Source of the DNA: a virus
IMG/VR virus record: IMGVR_UViG_3300022928_000136
Coordinates: 1-22,175 of that record
DNA length: 22,175 nucleotides
Direction: 5' to 3' (one strand)
Of this stretch, positions 8,293-15,959 are shown in pieces. The position numbers and the translations under genes are program-made. The notes below the pieces were generated by a model. The model did not search any database. It saw only the letters and a program-made list of their open reading frames with translations, and was not told the DNA's origin. Position 1 is the stretch's first letter. Each line of letters starts with the position of its first letter.

Positions 8293-9593
8293 TATAGGGT
8301 TGTTAATGTTATTGCTTCTTCTGGTGTTAGTTGCTGGTCAAAGAACATAATCTCTTTAACTGCGTTACAGTTCTGCACAGGCTCAAAGTTAAAGTTGTTT
8401 ATCTTAATAGGATTAGAAGTATGGTTTTCCGTAACAACCGCAACTCCGTTTAAGTACAACTTCCATTGACTAGCCGTCCAAGAAAATACCATTTTGTTAT
8501 CTTGATCCACATTAAGCTGCACTGTTTCAGCTGATCCCGTGCTTCCATCGTGTACATTGTACCACATCCACTGCACTGTGCCTGTACCAAATTCTCCTCC
8601 AGCTGTGCTATCAGTAGAGTAAAAAGTAAACGACTCTCCAGAGTCGGTAGCGTCTTCCAGCCACATTGTTCTAGTGGAAGTTACACGTGAAGATGATCTA
8701 GGACGCATATTTAAATACACAGCACCTGAAGACTCACCGAAGATGTTGTTTGCTTGTAGGTCTGTAATGTATAAATCAGAACGTGGACGTGTTACAGTGG
8801 AAGCTTCTGTCTTTATATAACTAGTAGGCTCAAGACCTTCATAAGCAGTCCACTCTTCAAGTTGTCCTCCCCAGGCTAAAATACCTCCAGTTGGAACAGT
8901 GCAGGTTTCAAGTCTACCTCCATTTGCATCATCAATAAGAGCAGTGATAATACGACCATTTGAGTTTGTTGAAAAAGACTCCATTGTAACAAAAACACGA
9001 TACCACCCATCGTTACCTACGGCTTCAATACCGTAAGCTAAAAATGCATCATAGTTATCTGAGAATGTTACAGTGCCGTCAATAATGTCAAAGTTTATAC
9101 GGCTACCGTTAAAACCAGTAGACCCTGTCATTTGAATATATCTAGCTCCATTAGACTTCACATAAATGCTATGAGTATACCAACGATTATCTGTTATAAC
9201 AGTATTCTGCATAAAGAAACAAGAATTGTTACTAGTTGCTTGATCTATTTTAACAGCGTTGATTAAACCCTCTGGTGATATTCCTGCATTTGGAGTTCTT
9301 ACAGTACTACCCTGAGAAAAATCCCAACCATAAAAATTGTATGAATACGGATATCTATTCGTAGAACCAATCTCATACAACATATACGGACTACCATCTA
9401 ACCATTCCACTAGTGGTACGTGAGTTGCTTGCTCTTTTACCTCGCCACAATCTGTAAGACGATTAGCAACAGAGTTTCTTCCGTAAGTAAACTTGCCTGC
9501 ATCGGTCAATGGTTTCTCAGCCCAAAGCTCTCCAGCTTTATATGCTGACCCACCTGTTAAGATTAATGAAGCCTTGTCGTATATCTTACCCAT
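8292..9593 (-). CDS. Spike-domain plus LamG-like virion protein (433 residues)
   Basis: I place the start at ATG 9593 (MGKIYDKASLILTGG), where it overlaps the upstream TAA in a TAATG junction. An upstream ATG at 9647 would add 18 residues and overlap the preceding gene by 55 bases. Residues 1-70 align by eye with the start of the next gene upstream (DKASLIL versus DKACLIF, then VANRLTDCGEV versus VATRYNEDGKI). Residues about 70-275 form a carbohydrate-binding-like phage spike domain with its hallmark segments STNR, HSIYVKSNG, NDGWYRVFVTM, WGGQLE and TSYIKTEAS. Residues about 290-430 look like a LamG/concanavalin-type lectin fold (WKLYLNGVAV, then IMFFDQQLTPEEAITL). Likely surface-exposed and glycan-binding. 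The adjacent upstream gene is a diverged paralogue. Confidence 0.88.
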   Translation of the reverse strand: MGKIYDKASLILTGGSAYKAGELWAEKPLTDAGKFTYGRNSVANRLTDCGEVKEQATHVPLVEWLDGSPYMLYEIGSTNRYPYSYNFYGWDFSQGSTVRTPNAGISPEGLINAVKIDQATSNNSCFFMQNTVITDNRWYTHSIYVKSNGARYIQMTGSTGFNGSRINFDIIDGTVTFSDNYDAFLAYGIEAVGNDGWYRVFVTMESFSTNSNGRIITALIDDANGGRLETCTVPTGGILAWGGQLEEWTAYEGLEPTSYIKTEASTVTRPRSDLYITDLQANNIFGESSGAVYLNMRPRSSSRVTSTRTMWLEDATDSGESFTFYSTDSTAGGEFGTGTVQWMWYNVHDGSTGSAETVQLNVDQDNKMVFSWTASQWKLYLNGVAVVTENHTSNPIKINNFNFEPVQNCNAVKEIMFFDQQLTPEEAITLTTL

Positions 9594-10885
9594 TATAGTT
9601 CTTTTAATGCAGTTAATCTGTTGTTTGTAATAGTAGGAGACTCCCAAGTAAGGTCATTGCGATCCACTAACTCTTGGTAATCATCGTATGATGTGAGGGC
9701 TATACATTCAGCACTGTTTAAAGCGTCTGCCGAAAAGTACATCTCATCAATCATCATAGTACCGCCTTGAGGTCTAAAATAAATATAAGCTACATCATTC
9801 CAAGCTTGTGTAGAAGTTGAAACACTATTAGATTCTACGCCATTCAAAAAGAATGTGCCATTAGAATCATCATTTAGCCTCCATATAAACTTAGTCTTCT
9901 TTGAGTTTGCTATTGGTGTAGAACTAGTAATAACCTCACTACCCCAGCTATCTGCAAAACCAAATCTATTTTCATAAAAATAAGCACGACCATAATTTGA
10001 TGCAGAACTTCTAATCCATATAGAGTCTGTGGCAGTATCATCATCAGCACTAAGGTCAATCATAAACGTACCCTTAACTTGCTTAAACATATTGCTAAGA
10101 GTAGTTATTTGCATTTGCTCTAATCCTCTAGATGCTGTTGATCCTGTAGTCTTAATAAGACTTGTAGGGAATGGTGATGGCTCTGCTTGTAACCCATATA
10201 TGTATATACCCTCGCCACTAGTAGATGCTGCATCGTAATAGTTTGCAAGAGGATATTGAGTTGGACTTATATAAACAGAATCAGAAGATGTTTGAGTTGA
10301 TGTCCAGGTCATCCAAACACGATACCATCCATTACCTACATCTTTAATACCATATGTAGTATCTGATGCATTACCTACAATTTTACCTTGGCTAAGATCA
10401 ACTTTAATTCCTGCACTACCATAATGGTGAAATTGAAAACTAGGATACTCCCCAGCTTTTGCATATATAGAAACCGTGTATTGTGTTCCATTCGTAGCTG
10501 CAAAAGATGTGCTTAAATAAGCAGGGTTAGCAGTAGAAGAGTTTATATTCACTTTTACGCCTTTCCCCGATAACGCATCTGGAGAGTCTTGATTATCAAT
10601 AGTTATTACACGAGTCTTACTAAGACTACCTAAATTCATCCCATTAGATATTCTATTTGTTCTAGAGTCTTCTAAAAGCAAATGAGGACATTTTGTAAGG
10701 TCAGAGGGATCATAGTTTATACGTGGAATTCCACCAGACACCTCTTCAATCTTACCGTCTTCGTTGTACCGTGTAGCAACTCCAGTACGTGTGAAAGTAA
10801 AGTCTTCACCACGAAAGCTATATGCTTTACCTGACTTAACCCTAGAGGGTTTGAATATTAAACACGCTTTATCTTTTAATGACAT
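9593..10885 (-). CDS. Spike-domain plus LamG-like virion protein (430 residues), paralogue of its neighbour
   Basis: The 430-residue protein starts MSLKDKACLIFKPS. Residues 27-80 carry the pattern FTFTRTGVATRYNEDGKIEE, PRINYD and LLLEDSRTN, which matches the R...AT...G.I...PR.dYd...LLLE..TN opening common to phage head-spike/fibre proteins. The spike domain spans about residues 80-260, with YTVSIYAKAGEY, GNGWYRVWMTWTST, YISPTQ, IYGLQAE and TSLIKTTGSTASR. Residues about 265-400 are a LamG-like domain (WRLNDDSNGTFFLNGVE, then MMIDEMYFSADALNSAE). One base separates its ATG from the stop of the 800-residue gene, and its own TAA shares an A with the next ATG. Probably a receptor- or glycan-binding decoration; the ligand cannot be read from the sequence. 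Confidence 0.88.
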   Translation of the reverse strand: MSLKDKACLIFKPSRVKSGKAYSFRGEDFTFTRTGVATRYNEDGKIEEVSGGIPRINYDPSDLTKCPHLLLEDSRTNRISNGMNLGSLSKTRVITIDNQDSPDALSGKGVKVNINSSTANPAYLSTSFAATNGTQYTVSIYAKAGEYPSFQFHHYGSAGIKVDLSQGKIVGNASDTTYGIKDVGNGWYRVWMTWTSTQTSSDSVYISPTQYPLANYYDAASTSGEGIYIYGLQAEPSPFPTSLIKTTGSTASRGLEQMQITTLSNMFKQVKGTFMIDLSADDDTATDSIWIRSSASNYGRAYFYENRFGFADSWGSEVITSSTPIANSKKTKFIWRLNDDSNGTFFLNGVESNSVSTSTQAWNDVAYIYFRPQGGTMMIDEMYFSADALNSAECIALTSYDDYQELVDRNDLTWESPTITNNRLTALKEL

Positions 10886-10886
10886 A

Positions 10887-13289
10887 TTACTTCTTGTCTA
10901 ATTCAGTTAGGTAATTCACTAAACAGCTGTGTGCTTCTACTGTAGCACCATCACTAGCTGTTCTCTCAATGTAAGCATCAAGCTCTGAAGCAACCTTAGT
11001 ACCTCCAAAGGTAGAAGCCTTCTCGTTAAAGTTATCTGCTACTTGATCCGCTGTAAGGGCGTAGTTGTATACTCTTGCGTTTGCAATTTGACCATATAGC
11101 CATTGTTCTCCATCAGATGGGGCATAGCCAATCCTTAGTGGCGAACTGTTTGTTGAAACAGTCCAAGAATTAGTAAAGGAATTTTGCAGTGAACCATTGA
11201 TATATATTTTTTGACTACTTGGCTCAATAACAGCTACAATGTGTTGATAGCTTCCATCGGTGAAATTAAAAGCAGAAAAAACACCTCCAATACCAATATA
11301 GCCTCCATTTGCCGAATTTGTTGAATACACACGAAGTGTAAATCCAGAAGCTCCATTTGACCCTGTGGCTTTATCAAAAATTGGCATATATCTATTACTT
11401 GAACTTAACTCGCCCGTATTGTTATATACCCAAGCCTCTATTGTCATTGGAATGACGGTATCAGTACTCGCATTATCCTGAACCTCTGCCCACGAATTCC
11501 CATCAAAGTTATAAGCACCTGATGCACGAGGGTTAGATATAGTGTTACCAAACACGTCTTTACCAGGTGTTGAGCCTTCTTGGATTAATACAGGAGATGT
11601 TTGAGCTGTTGCTTCAGTGCGGATATAAGGAGATGGCTGACTTGTAGGACTAGAAGCATAATTAGCACCCCATATATACAGGTAATCAGTGCCATTACCT
11701 GTGTATTGAACTACTGAATCTGAAGTATTTGGAGAAATACCTACAGTAAAATTACCACTTGAGCTTGACGCTGTATACCTTGCCCAAAATCTAAACCAAC
11801 CGTTTCCTGCATTTTCAGAACCATAAGATTCGTATGCGTTATAACTATTACCAGCAGCGTGACCTATATAAGTTCCGTCATTTAAATTCCACTTAGCTAT
11901 TCTACTTCCATTACCCTGATAAAAATATATACCATTAATACCTTCTCCTTTTTTAGCGTAAATAGAAACCTCATACAATACCCCCGAAGTTGTTGTCACA
12001 CTTTTTAATAGTGAATCGTGGTACGCATTGCTTGAATTTACTGTAGACTTATCAGCAGTAAATGTTTCATTAGGGGCATTAGTTTGGTCAGCGGTAATAC
12101 TAGTATTTCCATATGACCAGCCAGTTTCAAAAGACTCACTGTAGGATAAAAGGTTTGTTCCTTTATTCCAATCCATTAAAGCGGTCTGAGGTAACGGTTC
12201 TGGAAGTCGTGTTACCCAAGTAGCACCATTAATAGTACCGTTGTAGTAGTTAGGTACAACCTCTTTAACAGATACGTTGTCTACAGTAGCTGAAGAGTTT
12301 GAACTATATCCGTGTTTAAACTTTAGACTACTGCTACCGCTGCCGTAATACATATCGTATACAAACGTACCGTTACCTAAAGGAACAGCTTGTTGTGTAT
12401 TTCCTAGGTTCACGAAGATGTTGAATGCTGTTGAGGTATAGTCAAACTTGACTCGGTAGAATTTTCCTACCTCTAAGTCTAGCGGTTGCTCTACAAATGA
12501 TCCTGAGAGTGGGGCGTTAGTCCATATAGCCTTACCTCCTGCAATCTCTACGGTAGAGGAATCTGTAGTTCCCCACTTCTGACAAGTCTCGTCAAATCCT
12601 GCGTTAGAGATAAGCTCTGTGCCTATAGCGTTTGCGTTTGCATTATATACATATGACCCAGCACCTTCCGTCATTGGTAGGTGTAGCACAAGGCTTGTAG
12701 CATCTACTCCTGTAGGTACAGCTTGTTCTGGGTTATCGTATAGTTCGGCTACTTGTTCTGCGGTAAGGGCTACATTAAATAATCTTATGTTTGAAAGATT
12801 ACCAGCATAAAATTGACTACTATTATCAGCTCCTATAGAGAGATCTTGATTACTAATGTCGTGAACAGTAAAAGTTGTACTGTCTAATGTTTGAGAAACG
12901 CCATCAATATAAATAACCACATTATTGTTTCCGTTGTAAGTAATGACAACGTGATGCCATTTATTATCATTAAAAGTATCAACAGTAGTAACTCCATTAA
13001 CACCGTCATAGGTGTTAATCTTACCATTAAAAACCGTAGAGTTAAAATAATTTCCCCCGCTATTTATTTGCCAAACCCTTTCGTTACTGCTTATTGATGT
13101 TTTAAAATAATATGATAAAGTACGGGTACTTCCACTTACAGTAAATCCGCTGACAATTATTTCATCATTCACCCCATCAAAGCTCAACCCCTTACCAGAG
13201 TATATAGAAGCTCTATTAGAACCTAAGTCTGAACCATCCGTTGTTCTTGGAAGAACTGGTTTGTTATATGGTGTTGCTATTGCTGCCAT
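10887..13289 (-). CDS. Large multidomain adhesin with two LamG domains and two carbohydrate-binding-like domains
   Basis: An 800-residue protein. Domains in order: LamG-1 at about residues 32-190 (GLSFDGVNDEI, WHHVVITYNG, VVIYIDG, NLSNIRLFNVALTAEQVAEL); a family-4/9-type carbohydrate-binding-like domain at about 225-345 (ELISNAGFDE...W, then ATVDNVSVKEV); a phage spike domain at about 380-575 (TNLLSYSESFETGW, YEVSIYAKKGE, GNGWFRFWARYT, SPYIRTEAT); LamG-2 at about 590-760 (AYNFDGNSWAEV, PMTIEAWVYN, KIYINGSLQ, QIANARVYNYALTADQVAD); and a short C-terminal helix. No signal peptide or transmembrane segment was seen. The spike domain is shared with the next two genes downstream, suggesting duplication. 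The start shares its A with the upstream TAA (TAATG). A virion-attached glycan-binding role is likely; hydrolase activity is not supported by any catalytic motif I can see. Confidence 0.9.
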   Translation of the reverse strand: MAAIATPYNKPVLPRTTDGSDLGSNRASIYSGKGLSFDGVNDEIIVSGFTVSGSTRTLSYYFKTSISSNERVWQINSGGNYFNSTVFNGKINTYDGVNGVTTVDTFNDNKWHHVVITYNGNNNVVIYIDGVSQTLDSTTFTVHDISNQDLSIGADNSSQFYAGNLSNIRLFNVALTAEQVAELYDNPEQAVPTGVDATSLVLHLPMTEGAGSYVYNANANAIGTELISNAGFDETCQKWGTTDSSTVEIAGGKAIWTNAPLSGSFVEQPLDLEVGKFYRVKFDYTSTAFNIFVNLGNTQQAVPLGNGTFVYDMYYGSGSSSLKFKHGYSSNSSATVDNVSVKEVVPNYYNGTINGATWVTRLPEPLPQTALMDWNKGTNLLSYSESFETGWSYGNTSITADQTNAPNETFTADKSTVNSSNAYHDSLLKSVTTTSGVLYEVSIYAKKGEGINGIYFYQGNGSRIAKWNLNDGTYIGHAAGNSYNAYESYGSENAGNGWFRFWARYTASSSSGNFTVGISPNTSDSVVQYTGNGTDYLYIWGANYASSPTSQPSPYIRTEATAQTSPVLIQEGSTPGKDVFGNTISNPRASGAYNFDGNSWAEVQDNASTDTVIPMTIEAWVYNNTGELSSSNRYMPIFDKATGSNGASGFTLRVYSTNSANGGYIGIGGVFSAFNFTDGSYQHIVAVIEPSSQKIYINGSLQNSFTNSWTVSTNSSPLRIGYAPSDGEQWLYGQIANARVYNYALTADQVADNFNEKASTFGGTKVASELDAYIERTASDGATVEAHSCLVNYLTELDKK

Positions 13290-14113
13290 TAGCTTACTGT
13301 TCCGTTTGTTGCGTTACCTGTCTTATCACTAAGGATGGTTGCACCTCCATCATATTCAAACCACATCATCAGACCTTTAGTCTCAGTTGCGGTTAATTCA
13401 TCGTAAGACTTCATCATTATTGAACGTATTTCTTCTGGAGAAAGAGATCTATCGTAAAAAGACACATTAGCCAAAGATCCAGCTAGAGTGTTTACATATC
13501 CATTGTAATACATACCTCCAAGATGTATGTAGTTTTGAGATCCATCGGTGTTATATGTGTCCATCAAGTTTACTCCAGAGCTGTTTGCAAAATTCATCGC
13601 TTTGACTTGACCATTTACATAAACTTCATAATACTCATCTGATCTTCCGTAATTGCTAAAAGCGATGTGATACCATTGACCACCATTTAATTTACTACCA
13701 TCAAGATAATTAGAAGCAACCATACTTCTTGTCAATCCTTGATATGCATATACAGTAATTACCTCATCACTTCTTGCACCTGTAGCATCACCAAACTTTA
13801 ATCCATTAGGCTGTTGCGTTCCGAAACACCAAGCTTCACGAGCAGTTCCGTTTCCAGTGACATCATCTTTTAAATAGTACCAACCAGCAGATGCCTTAAT
13901 TGTAAACTTTGGAACTTCAAATGAAATAATATCCCCATCAGCATTAAACGATGCACTCCCTGTTGTAGGACTCTTCAACGCTTCTACGCTAGGGCTTAGA
14001 TCAACGACAGAGCCACCAACCTTTGTTACATAGCTGGCAGCACTCGTTATCGCCTGTGCAATAGTCTCCCCAGCCTTTAAAGCTTGGGCAAGTAAATAAC
14101 CTAAATACGGCAT
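13289..14113 (-). CDS. LamG-domain virion protein
   Basis: A 274-residue protein. An N-terminal helical stretch (YLLAQALKAGETIAQAITSAASYV, residues 4-29) is followed by a LamG/concanavalin-type domain at about 60-235. The recognisable elements are WYHIAFSNY, YYEVYVNG and SLANVSFYDRSLSPEEI. The N-terminal helix is amphipathic and Ala-rich rather than a clear signal peptide and could be the virion attachment part. Both ends join neighbours through TAATG overlaps. The domain resembles the LamG units of the two-LamG gene downstream, so these may be a lectin series. A glycan or surface-protein ligand is inferred from the fold family. Confidence 0.85.
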   Translation of the reverse strand: MPYLGYLLAQALKAGETIAQAITSAASYVTKVGGSVVDLSPSVEALKSPTTGSASFNADGDIISFEVPKFTIKASAGWYYLKDDVTGNGTAREAWCFGTQQPNGLKFGDATGARSDEVITVYAYQGLTRSMVASNYLDGSKLNGGQWYHIAFSNYGRSDEYYEVYVNGQVKAMNFANSSGVNLMDTYNTDGSQNYIHLGGMYYNGYVNTLAGSLANVSFYDRSLSPEEIRSIMMKSYDELTATETKGLMMWFEYDGGATILSDKTGNATNGTVS

Positions 14114-15237
14114 TAGCCTACTCTTTGAATGATTACTCTATAATCTGTTCCAATACCAGCACCAAAGCGCAAAGTAACGGCATTTGTATCTGTTGCCTCT
14201 ACATCACACATCACATATGCAAATGGAGAGCTTGTTTCTCTTAGTTGTACAACTACATCCTGGCTTCCTAAGCTGTGCGTTACCGTTACACTAGCCGCAG
14301 CTGTAATGTCCGCAGCGTAGCCTTTACTATCGTAGTGAGCCTCAAGAGCCGCAGGAGTGACAGCACGTGTAGTATCCGTCCCTGCAATAGCTTCAGCATC
14401 AGTAGCAAGCTCTACAACCCCTTTATTAGTATCACTAGCTTCTTCAGCTGCGATGGTTACTGTTGATCCGCTACCTGAAGTATTGATGCCCTCACCAGCG
14501 GTGAATGTCAACTCACCAGCAGAAGGACTAGCACTACCGCTTTCCGTAGCGATGTTAATCAAGTCTAAGATATCCGAAGCGTCAACCTTCTTAACGACAC
14601 CTGAGTCTGAAACCAACAGCTGATTATCGTCCGCAGCAGTGATATCATCAATGCTACCGATATGTAACTTCTGGTCTACCGTACTCCAGTAGTCCGAGCC
14701 TTCATTCCAAATGAACTGTACGTTAGACTCAGTACCACGCTCAATCTCAATACCTGCGTCCTGTGAAGGAGCAGCATCACCCGCAAGATTACTATTCAAT
14801 AGAATAATATTATCCGCTAAGTTGATGGTCTCTGTGTTGACTGTAGTCGTTGTACCAGTTACAGTAAGGTCAGCAGTAATGGTTACCGTAGTACCATCGT
14901 CCGTGATACTTGAGTCTGTAAACTGACCGTTCCCATTATCCCACTTTAGGATGGTGTTGTCGGTAAAGTTAGCGTTGTTCTTTAACGCTAGAGATACAGC
15001 TCCGTCAGTACCACCACCAGATAAACCAGTGGAAGCAGTAACAGCTGTGATATCCCCCTTCATACTTTGCCATACAGGACCAACTTCATTAATACACACA
15101 TACACCTCGGTAGAGGTAGTGTCGTAGTAGATCTGACCCTCCTTAGGATTAGAAGGTGCTGAAGCAAGATTATGAACGACTACGTTCTGAATCTCGTTCT
15201 TACTGAGGTTTATACTTGATAGGTACTTAATAGCCAT
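14113..15237 (-). CDS. Tail fibre protein with phage-fibre repeat and C-terminal HSLG-type beta domain
   Basis: A 374-residue protein. Residues 26-58 (APSNPKEGQIYYDTTSTEVYVC...W) are the common N-terminal attachment-like segment of phage fibres. Residues 61-90 carry GDITAVTASTGLSGGG. Residues 120-185 contain the TVTGTTTTVNTETINLADN and ILLNSN pattern seen in marine phage fibres. Residues 268-300 (SDTNKGVVELATDAEAIAGT, then TTRAVTPAALEA) match the short tail-fibre repeat of the Phage_fiber_2 type. Residues 315-374 form a terminal beta domain (VTVTHSLGSQDVVVQL...VTLRFGAGIGTDYRVIIQRVG) that resembles the C-terminus of the 108-residue gene just upstream. Stop and next start overlap as TAATG. A structural fibre with receptor-contact potential is likely. 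Confidence 0.9.
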   Translation of the reverse strand: MAIKYLSSINLSKNEIQNVVVHNLASAPSNPKEGQIYYDTTSTEVYVCINEVGPVWQSMKGDITAVTASTGLSGGGTDGAVSLALKNNANFTDNTILKWDNGNGQFTDSSITDDGTTVTITADLTVTGTTTTVNTETINLADNIILLNSNLAGDAAPSQDAGIEIERGTESNVQFIWNEGSDYWSTVDQKLHIGSIDDITAADDNQLLVSDSGVVKKVDASDILDLINIATESGSASPSAGELTFTAGEGINTSGSGSTVTIAAEEASDTNKGVVELATDAEAIAGTDTTRAVTPAALEAHYDSKGYAADITAAASVTVTHSLGSQDVVVQLRETSSPFAYVMCDVEATDTNAVTLRFGAGIGTDYRVIIQRVG

Positions 15238-15239
15238 AG

Positions 15240-15566
15240 TTAGTTAAAATATGCTTTGCCTGAGAACGCTCCGACAAAAGTTAGGGTTACTGTGTTATCG
15301 TCTATATATCTAATTTCTCCGTGTACTACATCTTCAGCAGAGTCAACAACTACAACAGCTGGGCGTTTACCTAGGTTGTGAGAAGCTGTCCATTCCGCAG
15401 AAGGAGTATCCTGCACGTGAACGTAGTTCTTATCACCACCACCCTTGAGACCAGTAATCCCTACAGTGTTCTGAGCAGGCTGTTTAGCAATAGTAGTTTT
15501 ATTGTAACCACTTTGTGTGATGGTTACACTAATGCTCTCTTGGTTTTTTACGGTTATATTACTCAC
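15240..15566 (-). CDS. Small virion-associated beta protein (HNLG-type domain)
   Basis: A 108-residue protein starting MSNITVKNQESISVTITQSG. Residues 57-108 (AEWTASHNLGKRPAVVVVDS...DDNTVTLTFVGAFSGKAYFN) form a small beta domain also found at the end of the following fibre. The H-S/N-L-G turn is followed by a hydrophobic strand and a V-T-L-x-F strand. It overlaps the BppU-like gene by 8 bases and ends two bases before the fibre start, so all three are probably coupled. A baseplate or fibre-tip part is plausible; the domain's ligand or partner is unknown. Confidence 0.8.
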   Translation of the reverse strand: MSNITVKNQESISVTITQSGYNKTTIAKQPAQNTVGITGLKGGGDKNYVHVQDTPSAEWTASHNLGKRPAVVVVDSAEDVVHGEIRYIDDNTVTLTFVGAFSGKAYFN

Positions 15567-15942
15567 TTACGTCTTCGTTCACTTTAAAGATTCCGTACAT
15601 CCAAGTAATGACTGTAGCACCTTGAGAGGACTGTAGGTCATACACATAAATACCACCCTCTATCGTAGCCATGGTGTTTGATGAAGCGGTAATAGTTAGC
15701 AGTCCGTTGTTGTCTCCAGTAAAACCAAAGTCATTAGCGGTATCGTCATTAGAGTCTCCATCAAGTAAGGCTGATCCAGATGTGTCTGACTCACGTACTT
15801 GCATCATCCACTCGTAACCATCCGATAGATCAATGGCAACTCCGTCCTCATCTTTAAATGTTAGTTCTAGAGTAAAACTATCTCCACGTCTTGTGGTGAT
15901 ATCTACCCTGTTTGCTATGTCTAAGTTTATGCTGGTTGCCAT
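15559..15942 (-). CDS. BppU-like baseplate N-terminal domain protein
   Basis: A 127-residue protein. Its core (ITTRRGDSFTLELTFKDEDG, then VAIDLSDGYEWMMQVRES) matches the layout of the BppU N-terminal domain family (kGDt...l.l.l.d..G..idLt), which in lactococcal phage TP901-1 anchors receptor-binding proteins to the baseplate. The rest (LLTITASSNTMATIEGGIYVYDL, ATVITWMYGIFKVNEDVSE) completes the beta sandwich. No C-terminal extension is present, so it may act as a small adaptor between the tail and the fibres encoded downstream. It begins 17 bases after the portal stop, with a TAAATTTG element immediately before its ATG. Confidence 0.7.
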   Translation of the reverse strand: MATSINLDIANRVDITTRRGDSFTLELTFKDEDGVAIDLSDGYEWMMQVRESDTSGSALLDGDSNDDTANDFGFTGDNNGLLTITASSNTMATIEGGIYVYDLQSSQGATVITWMYGIFKVNEDVSE

Positions 15943-15946
15943 ATTG

Positions 15947-15954
15947 CAAATTTA
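15947..15954 (-). promoter_or_regulatory. Possible -7 promoter element (TAAATTTG) before the baseplate/fibre operon
   Basis: The minus strand reads TAAATTTGC, matching TAnnTTTG, in the 17-base gap between the portal stop and the ATG at 15942. Only four bases separate it from the ATG, so any transcript would be nearly leaderless. In AT-rich DNA an 8-base match with two free positions can occur by chance. The position at the head-to-adhesin switch favours function, but the support is moderate. Confidence 0.4.
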
Positions 15955-15959
15955 CTAAA

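Noticed and set aside
9594-9647. Upstream ATG at 9647 as the start of the 433-residue spike protein
   Set aside because: It would overlap the previous gene by 55 bases. The extra residues (GVSYYYKQQINCIKRTI) do not match the paralogue, whereas the ATG at 9593 forms a TAATG junction and starts in line with the paralogue.
10887-13289. Polysaccharide depolymerase (tailspike enzyme) activity for the 800-residue protein
   Set aside because: LamG folds occur in glycoside hydrolases, but no E-x-D-x-x-E-type catalytic motif or beta-helix pattern was recognised, so only binding is supported.
8292-14113. Diversity-generating retroelement targeting the LamG/spike genes
   Set aside because: No reverse transcriptase, template repeat or matching variable repeat was seen. 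The paralogues differ throughout, not at clustered adenine-derived sites.
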